The notes: generated by a model not told the origin, from the sequence alone. A stretch of 64,000 nt of DNA from Streptomyces sp. HUAS 15-9 (GCF_025642155.1 NZ_CP106798.1:7998001-8062000); one strand, 5' to 3'; positions 35,627 to 44,887 are shown, counted from the stretch's first letter. Numbers and translations: made by a program.

Positions 35627-37366
35627 TCAGCGTCGGTAGATCGTGATCGAGTGCCCGACCTCGTCGATCGGATGAGCGGTCTTGATCAATTCGGCCAGTT
35701 TTCCGCGGGCCTTGGCGACCCATGAGTCCGACACCACCAGCAGTCCGTGAACGTCGTCCTCCGGCACCTTGCGCGGATCCGACGCGTGGACACCGTAGTA
35801 CGACGGCACCGCACTGCCCTTGTACACGAGCCAGACCCGCTCGCCCCGGTACCGATGCTCCAGCCGGTCGGCGAGCCTGCCGAGGTCCTGACCCCAGTCC
35901 ACGTTGGAGTCGTGCAGCCGCAGATGGGTCTTCGCCGGTCCGCCGAACGCCTCGTTGGAGTACGGCAGGTAATACGGGTACGTGCGCAGCGAACTGACGG
36001 CGGCGAAGGCCACCAGCGCCCCGGCAGCCAGCGGCGCCCACCGCCACCGCACGGCGAGGACGCAGCCGCCCGCGACCGCGAGGACACAGCCGCCCGCAAC
36101 CGCGAGGAACATCGGCATGAAAAGGGCGTACCGCGTGCCGAAGTCCCGCGAGCCGGTCATCGCGGCGAACAGCAGCGCGGCGGGCGGGACGAGCAGATAC
36201 GGCGCGGCGGGCCGCAGCCGTCGCACCGCGACGACCACGACGGCACCCGCCGCCCACAGCGCGAGCATGCCGAGCGGGGTCTTCACCAGCAGGGCGGCCG
36301 GGAGGTAGTACCAGAGCGAGCCGGTGTAGAGGCGGCCGAACAGATAGCCCTGCCACGGGAGGTTCTCCAGGCCGAACTGGGCACGCATCCCGGCCCGGAA
36401 CGCCCCCGGGAACGGCATGAGTTCGACCAGGCGCTCGTGCAGTCCGCGGATGACCGGCACCGGCTCGGCGGGGGAGAACCGCAGCCGCGGGTCGACCGCG
36501 AGATACGTCGCCCATACGACGGCGACCGCGACGAACGCCACCACGGCCGCGCCCGCCAGACCGAGCGCGAGAGCCCTGCGGCGCTCGGCACGACCCTCCG
36601 GACGGCGGGCGCGCCACACGGACACGACGGCCAGCGCCATCAGCACCGGAATCGCGGGCAGCGCGCTCATCTTGGTGGCCAGCGCCGCGCCGAGTGCCGC
36701 CCCGGCGAGCGGCAGATACCGCCGGGGTGCGCGGCGGGCCCGCCACACCAGCCACGCCGACGTCAGCACGAACCCGGCCGTGGGCACGTCCAGTGTGGCC
36801 AGTGATCCGTGCGCGATGACATCGGGGGAGAAGGCGTACAGGGCCAGCGCCGTCAGCCCGGCCGCCGTACCGGCGAGCTCGCGCGCGAAGGCCAGGACGA
36901 CCAGCCCGAACAGCAGCGTCAGCGCGATCACCGGCAGCCGGGCCCACAGCATCAGCCGCCACGGGTCGTTCCCCGACTCGTACAGCAGATGCCGCCCCAC
37001 CTGCCCCTGACTGCCGGGGAACGAGGCGTCGTAGTGCGGGTCGGAGATCGCCACCCCCGCCATGATCACGAGCTTGCCGAGCGGCGGGTGCTCGGGGTTG
37101 TAGCGCAGCCGGTGCTCGTGCAGATAGTCGGTGGCCGTGGCGACGTACACCGGTTCGTCGATCGTCGGCGTCTGCTCCGCCGCCGCGGTCACCATCGCCA
37201 CGGCCATCTGGGTGAGCATCAGCACCACGAGCAGCGGCACCAGCCACCGCCGACGCCGCCGCAGGCCGTCGTACAGGCGCGCGGGCGCGGTCGCCCAGTG
37301 TGCCTGCTGTCCACCGCCGTCACGGACCTCGGGTTCGAGGACCGGTTGCTGTTCCCGCGCCATCAT
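35627..37366 (-). CDS. GT39/PMT-like multispanning glycosyltransferase
   Basis: 579 residues with about ten transmembrane helices and the N-terminal catalytic loop typical of lipid-carrier-linked glycosyltransferases (QTPTIDEPVYVATATDYLHE; the Asp-Glu pair is the expected catalytic site). HPPLGKLVIM is the usual Pro-containing loop. The C-terminal part (HDSNVDWGQDLGRLADRL, YGVH) resembles the extracellular domain of dolichyl-phosphate-mannose-type enzymes. It likely transfers a sugar from a polyprenyl-phosphate to a protein or glycan outside the membrane; substrate unknown. Near residues 420-440 a 24-bp tandem repeat duplicates LAVAGGCV. Confidence 0.82.
   Translation of the reverse strand: MMAREQQPVLEPEVRDGGGQQAHWATAPARLYDGLRRRRRWLVPLLVVLMLTQMAVAMVTAAAEQTPTIDEPVYVATATDYLHEHRLRYNPEHPPLGKLVIMAGVAISDPHYDASFPGSQGQVGRHLLYESGNDPWRLMLWARLPVIALTLLFGLVVLAFARELAGTAAGLTALALYAFSPDVIAHGSLATLDVPTAGFVLTSAWLVWRARRAPRRYLPLAGAALGAALATKMSALPAIPVLMALAVVSVWRARRPEGRAERRRALALGLAGAAVVAFVAVAVVWATYLAVDPRLRFSPAEPVPVIRGLHERLVELMPFPGAFRAGMRAQFGLENLPWQGYLFGRLYTGSLWYYLPAALLVKTPLGMLALWAAGAVVVVAVRRLRPAAPYLLVPPAALLFAAMTGSRDFGTRYALFMPMFLAVAGGCVLAVAGGCVLAVRWRWAPLAAGALVAFAAVSSLRTYPYYLPYSNEAFGGPAKTHLRLHDSNVDWGQDLGRLADRLEHRYRGERVWLVYKGSAVPSYYGVHASDPRKVPEDDVHGLLVVSDSWVAKARGKLAELIKTAHPIDEVGHSITIYRR
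36054..36109. repeat. 24-bp tandem repeat inside the GT39-like gene
   Basis: Two 24-base copies with two mismatches, plus an 8-base partial third. They add eight residues per unit to a hydrophobic helix (VAGGCVLA repeats), so copy number would alter a transmembrane segment without breaking the frame. Confidence 0.8.
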
Positions 37367-37458
37367 CCGCCCTGCGCCGACAGCCGCCGCAGAGTGGCGG
37401 GAGCGATCAGTTGCCGTGTCATGGCCCTACTGTCGCAGCGCTCCCGCCACCAGGCGCG

Positions 37459-38095
37459 TCACCGCTTCACGAGTCGTACCGACAGACCCTCTGCCGTATG
37501 GACCGGTACGGCCCGGAGCCGGTCGGAGTTCACCTCGACGCGGTCGAACTGGCCGCTCAGCATGGGAACGTCCACGACCGGCACCGTGCTGCCCGCGACC
37601 GCAGGTGCTCGGCGTCGAGGCGCGGCGACAGCACGGTGCCCCGGCCCAGCACCGCCCGGTGCTTGACCACGAGGGGCGCCTTGCGGCCGGCGCGCAGCGT
37701 GAGCTCCAGCGTGCCGGAGTCCTGTGCGTAGACACCCCGGACCCGCAGGCGCTCGTCCACCCGCAGCGTTCCGCCCGAGACCCGCACATCACCGTGGCCC
37801 AGCGCGTCCTCCGCCCCGGCCACCAGCGTGCCCGCGCCCAGTACGCCCGCCCGTGTACCGGTTGCGGCCGGTCAGCGTCAGCGTGCCGGTGCCCCGCTTG
37901 GTCAGAGCGCCGCACCCGTCGATGTCGTTGCGCCAGTTGTCGGCGGCGGCGAAGCCCCCGGCGGCCGCGTCCAGCGTGACCGTGACGTCGGAGTCGAAGG
38001 CACCGTAACCGTCCGCCGCCGCGAAGAGGTTGAGCCGGCCCCACTGCTCGGCGCCGTCGAGCAGCACGTACCCGGAGGGCAGCCCGGTGGTGGAC
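37459..38095 (-). pseudogene. Decayed PAP2-phosphatase gene, C-terminal part with two frameshifts
   Basis: Three frames on the minus strand join into one recognisable sequence. SGYVLLDGAEQWGRLNLFAA and LTKRGTGTLTLTGRNRYTGG (about 38095-37850) continue in another frame as AGTLVAGAEDALGHGDVRVS and RGTVLSPRLDAEHLRS (to about 37600), then in a third as VPMLSGQFDRVEVNSDRL and SVRLVKR to a stop at 37459. This is the C-terminal beta domain with an autotransporter-associated repeat found on some Streptomyces secreted PAP2 acid phosphatases. The catalytic domain is missing. Two single-base frameshifts and the truncation mark it as dead. Confidence 0.72.
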
Positions 38096-38221
38096 GGCCA
38101 CTTCGCGTGGATGCTGGTGTGGCAGATCCAGGACACCGCGCGCTGGCACCGTACGCCGTCCACCTCGACCTCTCGGCATCAACTGCGCGCGGGCACCGTG
38201 TCGGTGGCCTTCGACGGCCGT

Positions 38222-38944
38222 ATGACCCCGTCGCTGATCGAGGCGGCCGGGACGTACTACCTCCCTGCGGCGGTCAACAGGCAGCACGGCTTCGGCCCCG
38301 TCACCGACGGATTCCTGCTGTGCCGCCCCATGGGCGAGGTCCGCGTCCGGGACGTACGCGCCGACGGACTGACGGCCAAGCTGGTCACCAAGCCGGTCGT
38401 CGGCCGCGACCATGTGCTGCGCCATGTGCGGTCCCTGTATGTCACGGACGGCACGAGCCTGTGGGTGACCGTGGCGGTCGAGCGGCTCGACGGGGCGCCG
38501 TATCTGCTGGCCGGGCTGCCGTACGCGGTGGACGACGGCGACCGGGTGCGCCGCGTCGCCGAGGGCGAGGTGACCTCGGCGGGCGCGCTGCGTCTGACGC
38601 ATCCGGAGGCGCGGGGCAAGGACCACTTCGACGCCCGTGCCGACATCACGCAGGAACAGGCGGCGTTCGCGCTCGCGGCCGACCCGCGCGGCTACGGCAA
38701 CCCCGACGAGGGCTGGCGGCATCTGGTGAGCTCGACGGCCCTGGAGGCGGGCCCGGCGCCGGGCGGACCGGAGGACCTGCACGTCTTCGCGGCCCGGTAC
38801 GGCTCCGCGGAGCCGCTGCCCGTGTCCTTCGAGTGGGGAGAGGAGGGGCTGATCGTACGGACACAAGCCTTCACCGCCGTCATCGGGGACCCGGCGGGCG
38901 ACGCCCACGCGGAACCGGAGTTGACGTTGAGCGCGGTCGTCTGA
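38222..38944 (+). CDS. Unrecognised protein, possibly N-terminally truncated
   Basis: 240 residues from the ATG at 38222; the same frame remains coding-like a little upstream (SVAFDGR), so the true start may be lost at the junction with the PAP2 remnant near 38095. The sequence is rich in beta strands (RSLYVTDGTSLWVTVAVERL, LPVSFEWGEEGLIVRTQAFT). No signal peptide, motif or family is recognised. I treat it as a possible fragment of a larger beta-sandwich protein. Confidence 0.45.
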   Translation: MTPSLIEAAGTYYLPAAVNRQHGFGPVTDGFLLCRPMGEVRVRDVRADGLTAKLVTKPVVGRDHVLRHVRSLYVTDGTSLWVTVAVERLDGAPYLLAGLPYAVDDGDRVRRVAEGEVTSAGALRLTHPEARGKDHFDARADITQEQAAFALAADPRGYGNPDEGWRHLVSSTALEAGPAPGGPEDLHVFAARYGSAEPLPVSFEWGEEGLIVRTQAFTAVIGDPAGDAHAEPELTLSAVV

Positions 38945-38952
38945 GGAGACGC

Positions 38953-39561
38953 TCAGCCGGTCAGCCCGATCAGTCCCCAGCCACGTCGTCCGGTTTCGGC
39001 GACGACGACGGCCCACTCCCGGACAAGCGCCGCGAACTCGTCGAAGTCCCGAATCCAGCCGTCCCGGGCCGCGTGCCGGTCGTATGCCTCGCCCAGGCCG
39101 TCCAGCAGGGGTTCGGCGCGCGTCCAGTGGGCGGCGAGGGCGGGCACGGTACGCGGAGGCACCACGAGTCCGTGCGGGCGCCATGGGGTGGGGTCCGAGG
39201 CGAAGACGCCGGGTTCCGGATCGTCGTCCTCGTCTTCCAGGTCTTCTCCCCACCAGATCAGACCGTGCAGAAACGCGTCCAGCGGCTCCCGCAGCGCGGG
39301 ATCGGCGTACCGGCGGGCGGTGTCCCAGCCGTTCGCCGCCCAGAAGTGCGGCTTGTACGAGCCGAGGGTGCCATGGAACTCGTACCGACCGGACCAGAGC
39401 ACCCTCGGCGACGCGGGGAACACCCAGCCCACCTCCGGCTCCGCGTCCAGGGGAGCATCGTCCGGGCAAGCGGCCTCGTAGAGCAGGATGTCGCGCTCAG
39501 CGGCCGGGGTCCGCTTCAACTCCCCCCAGCCCAGGGCCAGTACCGTGATGTCCAATCCCAT
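38953..39561 (-). CDS. DUF1877-like hypothetical protein
   Basis: 202 residues starting MGLDITVLALGWGELKRT, the sort of opening seen in small DUF1877-like proteins. It contains a strongly acidic loop (EDLEDEDDDPEPG) and several Trp residues (WWGEDL, WGLIGLTG). The start overlaps the end of the upstream kinase gene by 65 bases on the same strand, suggesting co-translation. No activity is assigned. Confidence 0.68.
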   Translation of the reverse strand: MGLDITVLALGWGELKRTPAAERDILLYEAACPDDAPLDAEPEVGWVFPASPRVLWSGRYEFHGTLGSYKPHFWAANGWDTARRYADPALREPLDAFLHGLIWWGEDLEDEDDDPEPGVFASDPTPWRPHGLVVPPRTVPALAAHWTRAEPLLDGLGEAYDRHAARDGWIRDFDEFAALVREWAVVVAETGRRGWGLIGLTG

Positions 39562-40204
39562 CCGGCCACCCTACGACGTCCCGCACCACCAGATCCGCCC
39601 GCTCCCGTGTCGTCGCGACGAGGTCCGCGTTGCGCTGGTCCGTGCCCAGGACCCAGGCCACGGCGGCCTCGTGCTCCTTGCCGAACTCCTCGTGCCGGGC
39701 GACCAGTCGGCGGATCCGCTCGTCCTCGTCGATCTCGCAGAACCACACCTCGTCCAGGCAGGGCCGCACCCGGGCCCAGGAACCCGCCTCCAGCAGCAGG
39801 TAGTTGCCCTCCGTCACCACCAGCCGGGCCGTCGGCGGCACCGGGATCGCGCCCGCGATCGGCTGTTCCAGCACCCGCTCGAATCCCGGCGCGTACACCA
39901 CCTCGTCGGTCTCCTCGCGCAGCCGCCGCAGCAGCGCCGCGTATCCCGCCGCGTCGAAGGTGTCCGGCGCGCCCTTGCGGTCGCGGCGGCCCAGCCGGTC
40001 CAGTTCGACGTCGGCGAGGTGGAAGCCGTCCATGGGGACCTGCGCCACCCAGGGTGCGCCGGTGCCGTTCAGTGCGCGGACCAGGTGCTCGGCGAGGCTC
40101 GTCTTGCCCGAACCGGGGCTGCCCGTGATGCCGAGGAGAGCGCGTGATCCGCGCTCGGCGAGGCGGCGGGCGCGGGCGAGCAGATCGTCGAAAGTCAGGG
40201 ACAC
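39497..40204 (-). CDS. Nucleoside/nucleotide kinase family P-loop protein
   Basis: 235 residues with Walker A GITGSPGSGKTSLAEHL, the substrate-site Asp in VPMDGFHLAD, a lid-like Arg segment (RRLREETDEVVYAPGFER) and TEGNYLLLE. This is the panK/uridine-kinase-like layout seen in the YfdH/fructokinase-related group. GTG 40204 is the best start but lacks a ribosome site. The C-terminal tail after VRDVVGWPD overlaps the next gene and is low in complexity. The exact substrate is unknown. Confidence 0.8.
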   Translation of the reverse strand: MSLTFDDLLARARRLAERGSRALLGITGSPGSGKTSLAEHLVRALNGTGAPWVAQVPMDGFHLADVELDRLGRRDRKGAPDTFDAAGYAALLRRLREETDEVVYAPGFERVLEQPIAGAIPVPPTARLVVTEGNYLLLEAGSWARVRPCLDEVWFCEIDEDERIRRLVARHEEFGKEHEAAVAWVLGTDQRNADLVATTRERADLVVRDVVGWPDGIGHHGTGPGLGGVEADPGR

Positions 40205-40298
40205 GCAGGAGAGTGTCGCACCGCAGCCCGTTCCGGGTTCCCGCCCTGTGGCCTTCGCCACCCACTGGAAGCCACCCGTCGGGGGAAGGGTGCTGGGT

Positions 40299-41039
40299 AT
40301 GACTGAGCTCGGTCTGCCCGACACCATCCTGGCCTGTCTCTTCGACCTCGACGGGGTCGTCACCAAGACGGCCGTCGTCCACGCGGCCGCCTGGAAGGAG
40401 ACGTTCGACGCGTTCCTGCGCGACTACGACGGCCAGCGGGGCCGGCCGTTCGACGCCGACGCGGAGTACGACGAGTACGTCGACGGACGTCCACGCGCCG
40501 ACGGGGTCCGTGCCTTCCTCGACTCCCGCGGCATCGCACTGCCCGAGGGCGCCCCCGACGACCCGCCCGACGCCCGCACCGTCCACGGCCTCGGCAACCG
40601 CAAGAACGACCTGCTCCTGGCGAAGATCCGCACCTTTGGCGTCGAGGCCTACGAGGGCACCCTGCGCTACCTCGAGGCCGTCCGCGCCCACGGGCTGCGC
40701 ACCGCGATCGTCTCCTCCAGCGCCAACTGCCGTGACGTACTGCGTTCCGTCGGCGCCGAGCACCTCTTCGACGTACGGATCGACGGGATCGTCGCGAGCG
40801 AACGTAAGCTGCCCGGCAAACCGCACCCGGACACCTTCCTCGCCGCCGCCCGCGACCTCGGCGTCGAGCCCTCCGCGGCAGCCGTCTTCGAGGACGCGCT
40901 GGCCGGCATGGACGCGGGCCGCGCGGGCAGCTTCGGATACGTCGTCGGCGTCGACCGCGTCGGACAGGCCGCCGCGCTGTACGCGCACGGCGCGGACACC
41001 GTCGTCGAGGACCTCGCCGAGCTGGGAGGCAAGCAGTGA
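40299..41039 (+). CDS. Beta-phosphoglucomutase (HAD superfamily)
   Basis: 246 residues of the HAD subfamily with a cap domain. The nucleophile Asp is in LFDLDGVVTK, the substrate loop has GLGNRKN, the Thr/Ser motif is in AIVSSSANC, the Lys is in KLPGKPHPDTF and the acidic pair is in VFEDALAGMDAG. It converts beta-glucose-1-phosphate to glucose-6-phosphate. ATG 40299 has GGGGGAAGGG upstream. The next gene, a GH65 phosphorylase that makes beta-glucose-1-phosphate, overlaps its stop by 4 bases (GTGA), which supports the function. Confidence 0.92.
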   Translation: MTELGLPDTILACLFDLDGVVTKTAVVHAAAWKETFDAFLRDYDGQRGRPFDADAEYDEYVDGRPRADGVRAFLDSRGIALPEGAPDDPPDARTVHGLGNRKNDLLLAKIRTFGVEAYEGTLRYLEAVRAHGLRTAIVSSSANCRDVLRSVGAEHLFDVRIDGIVASERKLPGKPHPDTFLAAARDLGVEPSAAAVFEDALAGMDAGRAGSFGYVVGVDRVGQAAALYAHGADTVVEDLAELGGKQ

Positions 41040-43378
41040 TCACCCACCGGGCGTACACGGTCGAACCGTGGGCGGTGCGCGAGACGGACCTCAACCTGGA
41101 CGTCCTCGCGCAGAGCGAGTCCGTGTTCGCCCTGTCCAACGGCCATGTCGGCTGGCGCGGAAACCTCGACGAGGGCGAGCCGCACGGCCTGCCCGGCAGC
41201 TATCTCAACGGTGTGCACGAGGTGCATCCGCTGCCGTACGCCGAGGCGGGCTACGGCTATCCGGAGTCCGGCCAGACGGTCATCAACGTCACCAACGGCA
41301 AGATCCTGCGGCTGCTGGTCGACGACGAACCGTTCGACCTGCGCTACGGCCGGCTCGTCGCCCACGAACGCACGCTGGACCTGCGCCGGGGCGTACTGGA
41401 GCGGACCTGCGAGTGGACCTCCCCGGCGGGTTCGACGGTCCGGGTGCGCTCCACCCGGCTGGTGTCGCTCACCCAGCGGGCGGTGGCGGCCGTGGCGTAC
41501 GAGGTGGAGGCCGTCGGCGGCCGCTCCCGGGTGGTGATCCAGTCGGAGCTGGTCGCCAACGAGCAACTGCCCGGATCCAACGGCGACCCGCGCGCCGCGC
41601 TCGCCCTCCACTCGCCGCTGGAACAGGAGGACGACTTCGCCTCCGGGCTGCGGCTGCGGCTGGTGCACCGCACCCGGCGCAGCGGTCTGCGCGTGGCGGC
41701 GGCCGCCGACCATGTCGTCACCGGCCCCGAGCGGACCACGACCCGGAGCGAGAGCGACACGGACGTGGCCCGGCTGACCGTCACCTCCGTACTGGAGCCG
41801 GGACAACGGCTGCGCGTGGAGAAGTTCGTCGCCCACGGCTGGTCCGGCAACCGCTCCCTGCCCGCCATGGCCGACCAGGTGGACGCCGCCCTGGCCGCCG
41901 CCGCGCACGACGGCTGGCAGGGGCTGCTGGACGAACAGCGCGCCTTTCTGGACGACTTCTGGGGCCGCGCGGACATCGAGGTGGACGGCGACGAGGAGAT
42001 CCAGCAGGCCGTCCGGTTCGCCCTGTTCCACGTCCTGCAGGCAGGGGCCCGCGCCGAGCAGCGAGCGATCCCGGCCAAGGGGCTGACCGGGTCCGGATAC
42101 GACGGGCACGCCTTCTGGGACACCGAGATGTTCGTGCTGCCCGTCCTCACCTACACCGCCCCGGCGACCGTCGCCGAGGCGCTGCGCTGGCGGCACAACA
42201 CGCTGCCCGCGGCCCGGGAGCGGGCGACCCAGCTCGGCCTGGACGGCGCAGCGTTCCCCTGGCGGACCATCGAGGGCTCCGAAGGGTCGGCGTACTGGCC
42301 GGCCGGTACCGCGGCCTTCCATGTGAACGCCGACATAGCCGACGCGGTCCTCCGCTATGTCGAGGCCACGGGGGACACGGACTTCGAGCGGGAGGCCGGT
42401 GTCGAGCTGTTGGTGGAGACGGCCCGGCTGTGGCGGTCGCTGGGCCACCACGACCCGCACGGCGCCTTCCACATCGACGGCGTCACCGGCCCCGACGAGT
42501 ACAGCGCGGTCGCCGACGACAACACGTACACGAATCTGATGGCGCGCGCGAACCTGCTCGCGGCGGCCGACGCCGTCGCCCGGTATCCGCAGGAGGCCGA
42601 CCGGCTCGGCGTCGACGAGGAGGAGAGCGCCGCCTGGCGGGACGCCGCCGAGGCCGTGCACCTCCCCTACAACCGCGAACTGGGCGTCCACGAACAGCAC
42701 GCCGGGTTCACCCGCTACCAGCGCTGGGACTTCGCCGGCACCCGCCCCGACCAGTACCCGCTGCTGCTGAACTTCCCGTACTTCGACCTCTACCGCAAGC
42801 AGGTCGTCAAGCAGGCCGACCTGGTGCTGGCCATGTACACCTGCGGCGCGTTCTTCGACGACGACCACATCGCCCGCAACTTCGCCTACTACGAGCCGCT
42901 GACCGTACGGGACTCCTCGCTGTCCGCGTGCTGCCAGGGGGTCATCGCCGCACAGGCGGGCCATCTGCGGCTCGCCTACGACTACGCGGCCGAGGCCGCC
43001 CTGATGGACCTGGAGGACCTCGAGCACAACACCCGGGACGGACTGCACATCGCGTCCCTGGCCGGCACCTGGATGGTGCTGGTGGCGGGGTTCGGCGGGC
43101 TGCGCCGGTCCGGCGACGGGCTGCGGTTCGCCCCGCGGCTGCCGGAGAAATTCCGGCGGCTGGCCTTCGGCCTGGAGTTCCTCGGCCGTCGGCTGCGGGT
43201 GGAGATCGAGGCCGACAAGGCCGTCTACACGCTCCTGGACGGTGAGCCGCTGACGATCCACCATCACGGCGACCCGCTCACCCTCGACACCGACGGCCCC
43301 GCCGTGCGCCCGGTACCCGCCACGCCGCTCCGCCCGGCCCCCGAACAGCCACCGCACCGCGGCCCGAACAGCGGCTGA
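41036..43378 (+). CDS. GH65 disaccharide phosphorylase
   Basis: 780 residues of the maltose/trehalose/kojibiose phosphorylase family. The (alpha/alpha)6 barrel carries the catalytic Glu in GVTGPDEYS near residue 485. The N-terminal super-beta domain begins ETDLNLDVLAQSESVFALSN, and the C-terminal jelly roll follows. It uses phosphate to split an alpha-linked disaccharide, giving beta-glucose-1-phosphate for the coupled mutase. Which disaccharide (trehalose, maltose, kojibiose, nigerose) cannot be read by eye. GTG overlaps the mutase stop codon. Confidence 0.92.
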   Translation: MITHRAYTVEPWAVRETDLNLDVLAQSESVFALSNGHVGWRGNLDEGEPHGLPGSYLNGVHEVHPLPYAEAGYGYPESGQTVINVTNGKILRLLVDDEPFDLRYGRLVAHERTLDLRRGVLERTCEWTSPAGSTVRVRSTRLVSLTQRAVAAVAYEVEAVGGRSRVVIQSELVANEQLPGSNGDPRAALALHSPLEQEDDFASGLRLRLVHRTRRSGLRVAAAADHVVTGPERTTTRSESDTDVARLTVTSVLEPGQRLRVEKFVAHGWSGNRSLPAMADQVDAALAAAAHDGWQGLLDEQRAFLDDFWGRADIEVDGDEEIQQAVRFALFHVLQAGARAEQRAIPAKGLTGSGYDGHAFWDTEMFVLPVLTYTAPATVAEALRWRHNTLPAARERATQLGLDGAAFPWRTIEGSEGSAYWPAGTAAFHVNADIADAVLRYVEATGDTDFEREAGVELLVETARLWRSLGHHDPHGAFHIDGVTGPDEYSAVADDNTYTNLMARANLLAAADAVARYPQEADRLGVDEEESAAWRDAAEAVHLPYNRELGVHEQHAGFTRYQRWDFAGTRPDQYPLLLNFPYFDLYRKQVVKQADLVLAMYTCGAFFDDDHIARNFAYYEPLTVRDSSLSACCQGVIAAQAGHLRLAYDYAAEAALMDLEDLEHNTRDGLHIASLAGTWMVLVAGFGGLRRSGDGLRFAPRLPEKFRRLAFGLEFLGRRLRVEIEADKAVYTLLDGEPLTIHHHGDPLTLDTDGPAVRPVPATPLRPAPEQPPHRGPNSG

Positions 43379-43419
43379 GCGGGATCAGCGCGGTAGCCGC
43401 TCCGCTCCGGTGCACGAGG

Positions 43420-44313
43420 TCAGGTCAGCACGCTCGCCAGCAGGCCGTACAGGTCGCCCGTCGCGTCCGCGGCCAGGAGGGCCGGGAGGGCGCCCAGGGC
43501 GAGGACGGCCGCGGCGGCCGACCGCATACGCGGCGGCGGGGCCGTCTGGAGGGCCGCGATACGGCGGGTGACGGCACGGTCGGTGAAGTGCAGCGCGCAC
43601 GTGGGCCGGACCCGGCCCGCGGTGAGGGCGGCGCGGGCCAGGGCGCGGGCGGTGGTCGCACGGTCCCCGACGGCGTCCGCCGCCCGCTCGTCCGCCCCGC
43701 GTTCCACGAGGAAGGCCACGGCGTCACGGACCGGTGAGAGCAGGGGGTTCGCCGCGGCGGCGAGCGTGGCCGCGGTCACCAGCAGACCGTGCCGGTCCGT
43801 CAGATGGGCACGCTCGTGAGCGAGCAGGACCCGGCGCTCCGCGGGTTCGAGCGCGCACAGCATGGCGGAGGTGACCAGGATCCGGCCCGGACGGCCGGGG
43901 ATCGCGAAGGCCTGCGGCACGGAAGACGCGGCGACGATCAACTCGGTGTCCGCCGACTGCCCTTCGCACAGCCGTCGGAGCGCCCGGCGTGTGCGGCGCT
44001 CAGCCCGCAGGGCCCGGTGCACGCGCCAGGCGACGACGGCCAGGGCCAGACACGCGGCGACCCCGATCACCTCGGGCACCGGATCGGCGATACGGTGCCC
44101 GTCCTCGCGGGCCTCCCGGACCACCGGCGGCGCGTCCCCGAGCAGCGCGGTGGCGAGCAGGACCAGGGACCAGGTGGTGGCCGCCGCGGTCAGGACGGCC
44201 GCGCAGACCAGGACGCGCGCGGCGAGCGCGGGGGCCACCCGTCGGCCGATCAACGGGCTGACGGCGGGGAGCAGCAGGGCCAACAGCAGTGGGGTGTAGA
44301 CGTCGAACCTCAT
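43420..44313 (-). CDS. M56 (BlaR1-like) membrane metallopeptidase
   Basis: 297 residues with about four transmembrane helices and a zinc-protease motif HERAH in VLLAHERAHLTDRHG, plus the downstream ERGADERAADAVG acidic motif. It is the membrane partner that, in beta-lactam-type systems, senses a signal and destroys the BlaI repressor. There is no penicillin-binding sensor domain at the C terminus, so the signal differs from BlaR1. Its ATG overlaps the blaI-like stop codon by 4 bases, giving a typical regulator-protease pair. Confidence 0.88.
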   Translation of the reverse strand: MRFDVYTPLLLALLLPAVSPLIGRRVAPALAARVLVCAAVLTAAATTWSLVLLATALLGDAPPVVREAREDGHRIADPVPEVIGVAACLALAVVAWRVHRALRAERRTRRALRRLCEGQSADTELIVAASSVPQAFAIPGRPGRILVTSAMLCALEPAERRVLLAHERAHLTDRHGLLVTAATLAAAANPLLSPVRDAVAFLVERGADERAADAVGDRATTARALARAALTAGRVRPTCALHFTDRAVTRRIAALQTAPPPRMRSAAAAVLALGALPALLAADATGDLYGLLASVLT

Positions 44314-44693
44314 GCGCCGCCTCCGCCGAGCAGATCGCGCAGTGCCCGCTCCTCCTCGGCGCTCAGCCCGGACACGAACTGCTGCAGTGCGGCGATCGGG
44401 TCGGGGCCGCGGTCCAGGGCCTCGTGCATCGCCGCGGCGGTCAGCTCCGCGGCGTTCTTCGCGGGCCGGTACGCGCCGCGCCGCCCGGCCGCGTCACGCA
44501 GGACGAGTTTCTTGTCGTACAGCCGCTTGAGGATGGTGTGCACCGTGTTGTAGGCCAGTCCGCTGTCGAGCTCCGCCTGGATCTCGGCGGGCGTCAGCGG
44601 CCGCTCGGTGGCCCACAGCGTGGCCAGGACCTCGCTCTCCAGCTCCCCGGCGCTGCGCCGCTCCACCCTGCCGCGGGACCCTGTGCCAGCCAT
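44310..44693 (-). CDS. BlaI/MecI/CopY-family repressor
   Basis: 127 residues with the winged-helix fold of BlaI (ELESEVLATLWATERPLTPA, NTVHTILKRLYDKKLVLR) and a C-terminal dimerisation helix. There is no ribosome site; TAAGGT on the minus strand ends six bases before the ATG, so the mRNA is probably leaderless. The dyad TTACAGCGCGTAG (44703-44715) overlaps this -10, as expected for autorepression. Two related dyads face the divergent operon. The target motif TACA..TGTA is the known BlaI-family core. Confidence 0.92.
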   Translation of the reverse strand: MAGTGSRGRVERRSAGELESEVLATLWATERPLTPAEIQAELDSGLAYNTVHTILKRLYDKKLVLRDAAGRRGAYRPAKNAAELTAAAMHEALDRGPDPIAALQQFVSGLSAEEERALRDLLGGGGA

Positions 44694-44702
44694 GGCCCAA
44701 CC

Positions 44703-44715
44703 TTACAGCGCGTAG
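44703..44715. promoter_or_regulatory. BlaI-type operator overlapping the blaI -10 region
   Basis: TTACAGCGCGTAG is the reverse of CTACGCGCTGTAA: a TACA/TGTA-like dyad with a three-base centre, partly overlapping the -10 hexamer of the leaderless blaI transcript. Confidence 0.68.
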
Positions 44716-44848
44716 GGCCGTCATTCGTATGGCCGTACCCCTGCTGCACACTCCTCCGATGCGGGCTAGTTTGACCATGATTCTCGTGAATCCCGTATTT
44801 CTCTTCTTCTCCGCGTTTCTCTTTTCTCCGTGATTTCCGCCCTCAGCA

Positions 44849-44861
44849 CTACAGGCTGTAG
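44849..44861. promoter_or_regulatory. BlaI-type operator, perfect copy, upstream of the membrane operon
   Basis: CTACAGGCTGTAG: perfect 5-bp arms with a three-base centre. It lies 44 bases upstream of the start codon at 44905 and overlaps a TAGGGT hexamer that could be a -10. Confidence 0.75.
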
Positions 44862-44874
44862 GGTGATGAGGCTC

Positions 44875-44887
44875 CTACGCGCTGTAG
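44875..44887. promoter_or_regulatory. BlaI-type operator, second copy upstream of the membrane operon
   Basis: CTACGCGCTGTAG differs from a perfect dyad at one position. Its centre is 26 bases from that of the previous site, and it lies just before the ribosome site of the gene at 44905. Binding there could block transcription elongation. Confidence 0.68.

Noticed and set aside
37363..37422. A 19-codon frame (MTRQLIAPATLRRLSAQGG) overlapping the start of the GT39-like gene
   Set aside because: Its stop overlaps the GT39 start, so it might be a leader peptide, but there is no ribosome site or attenuator structure to support it.
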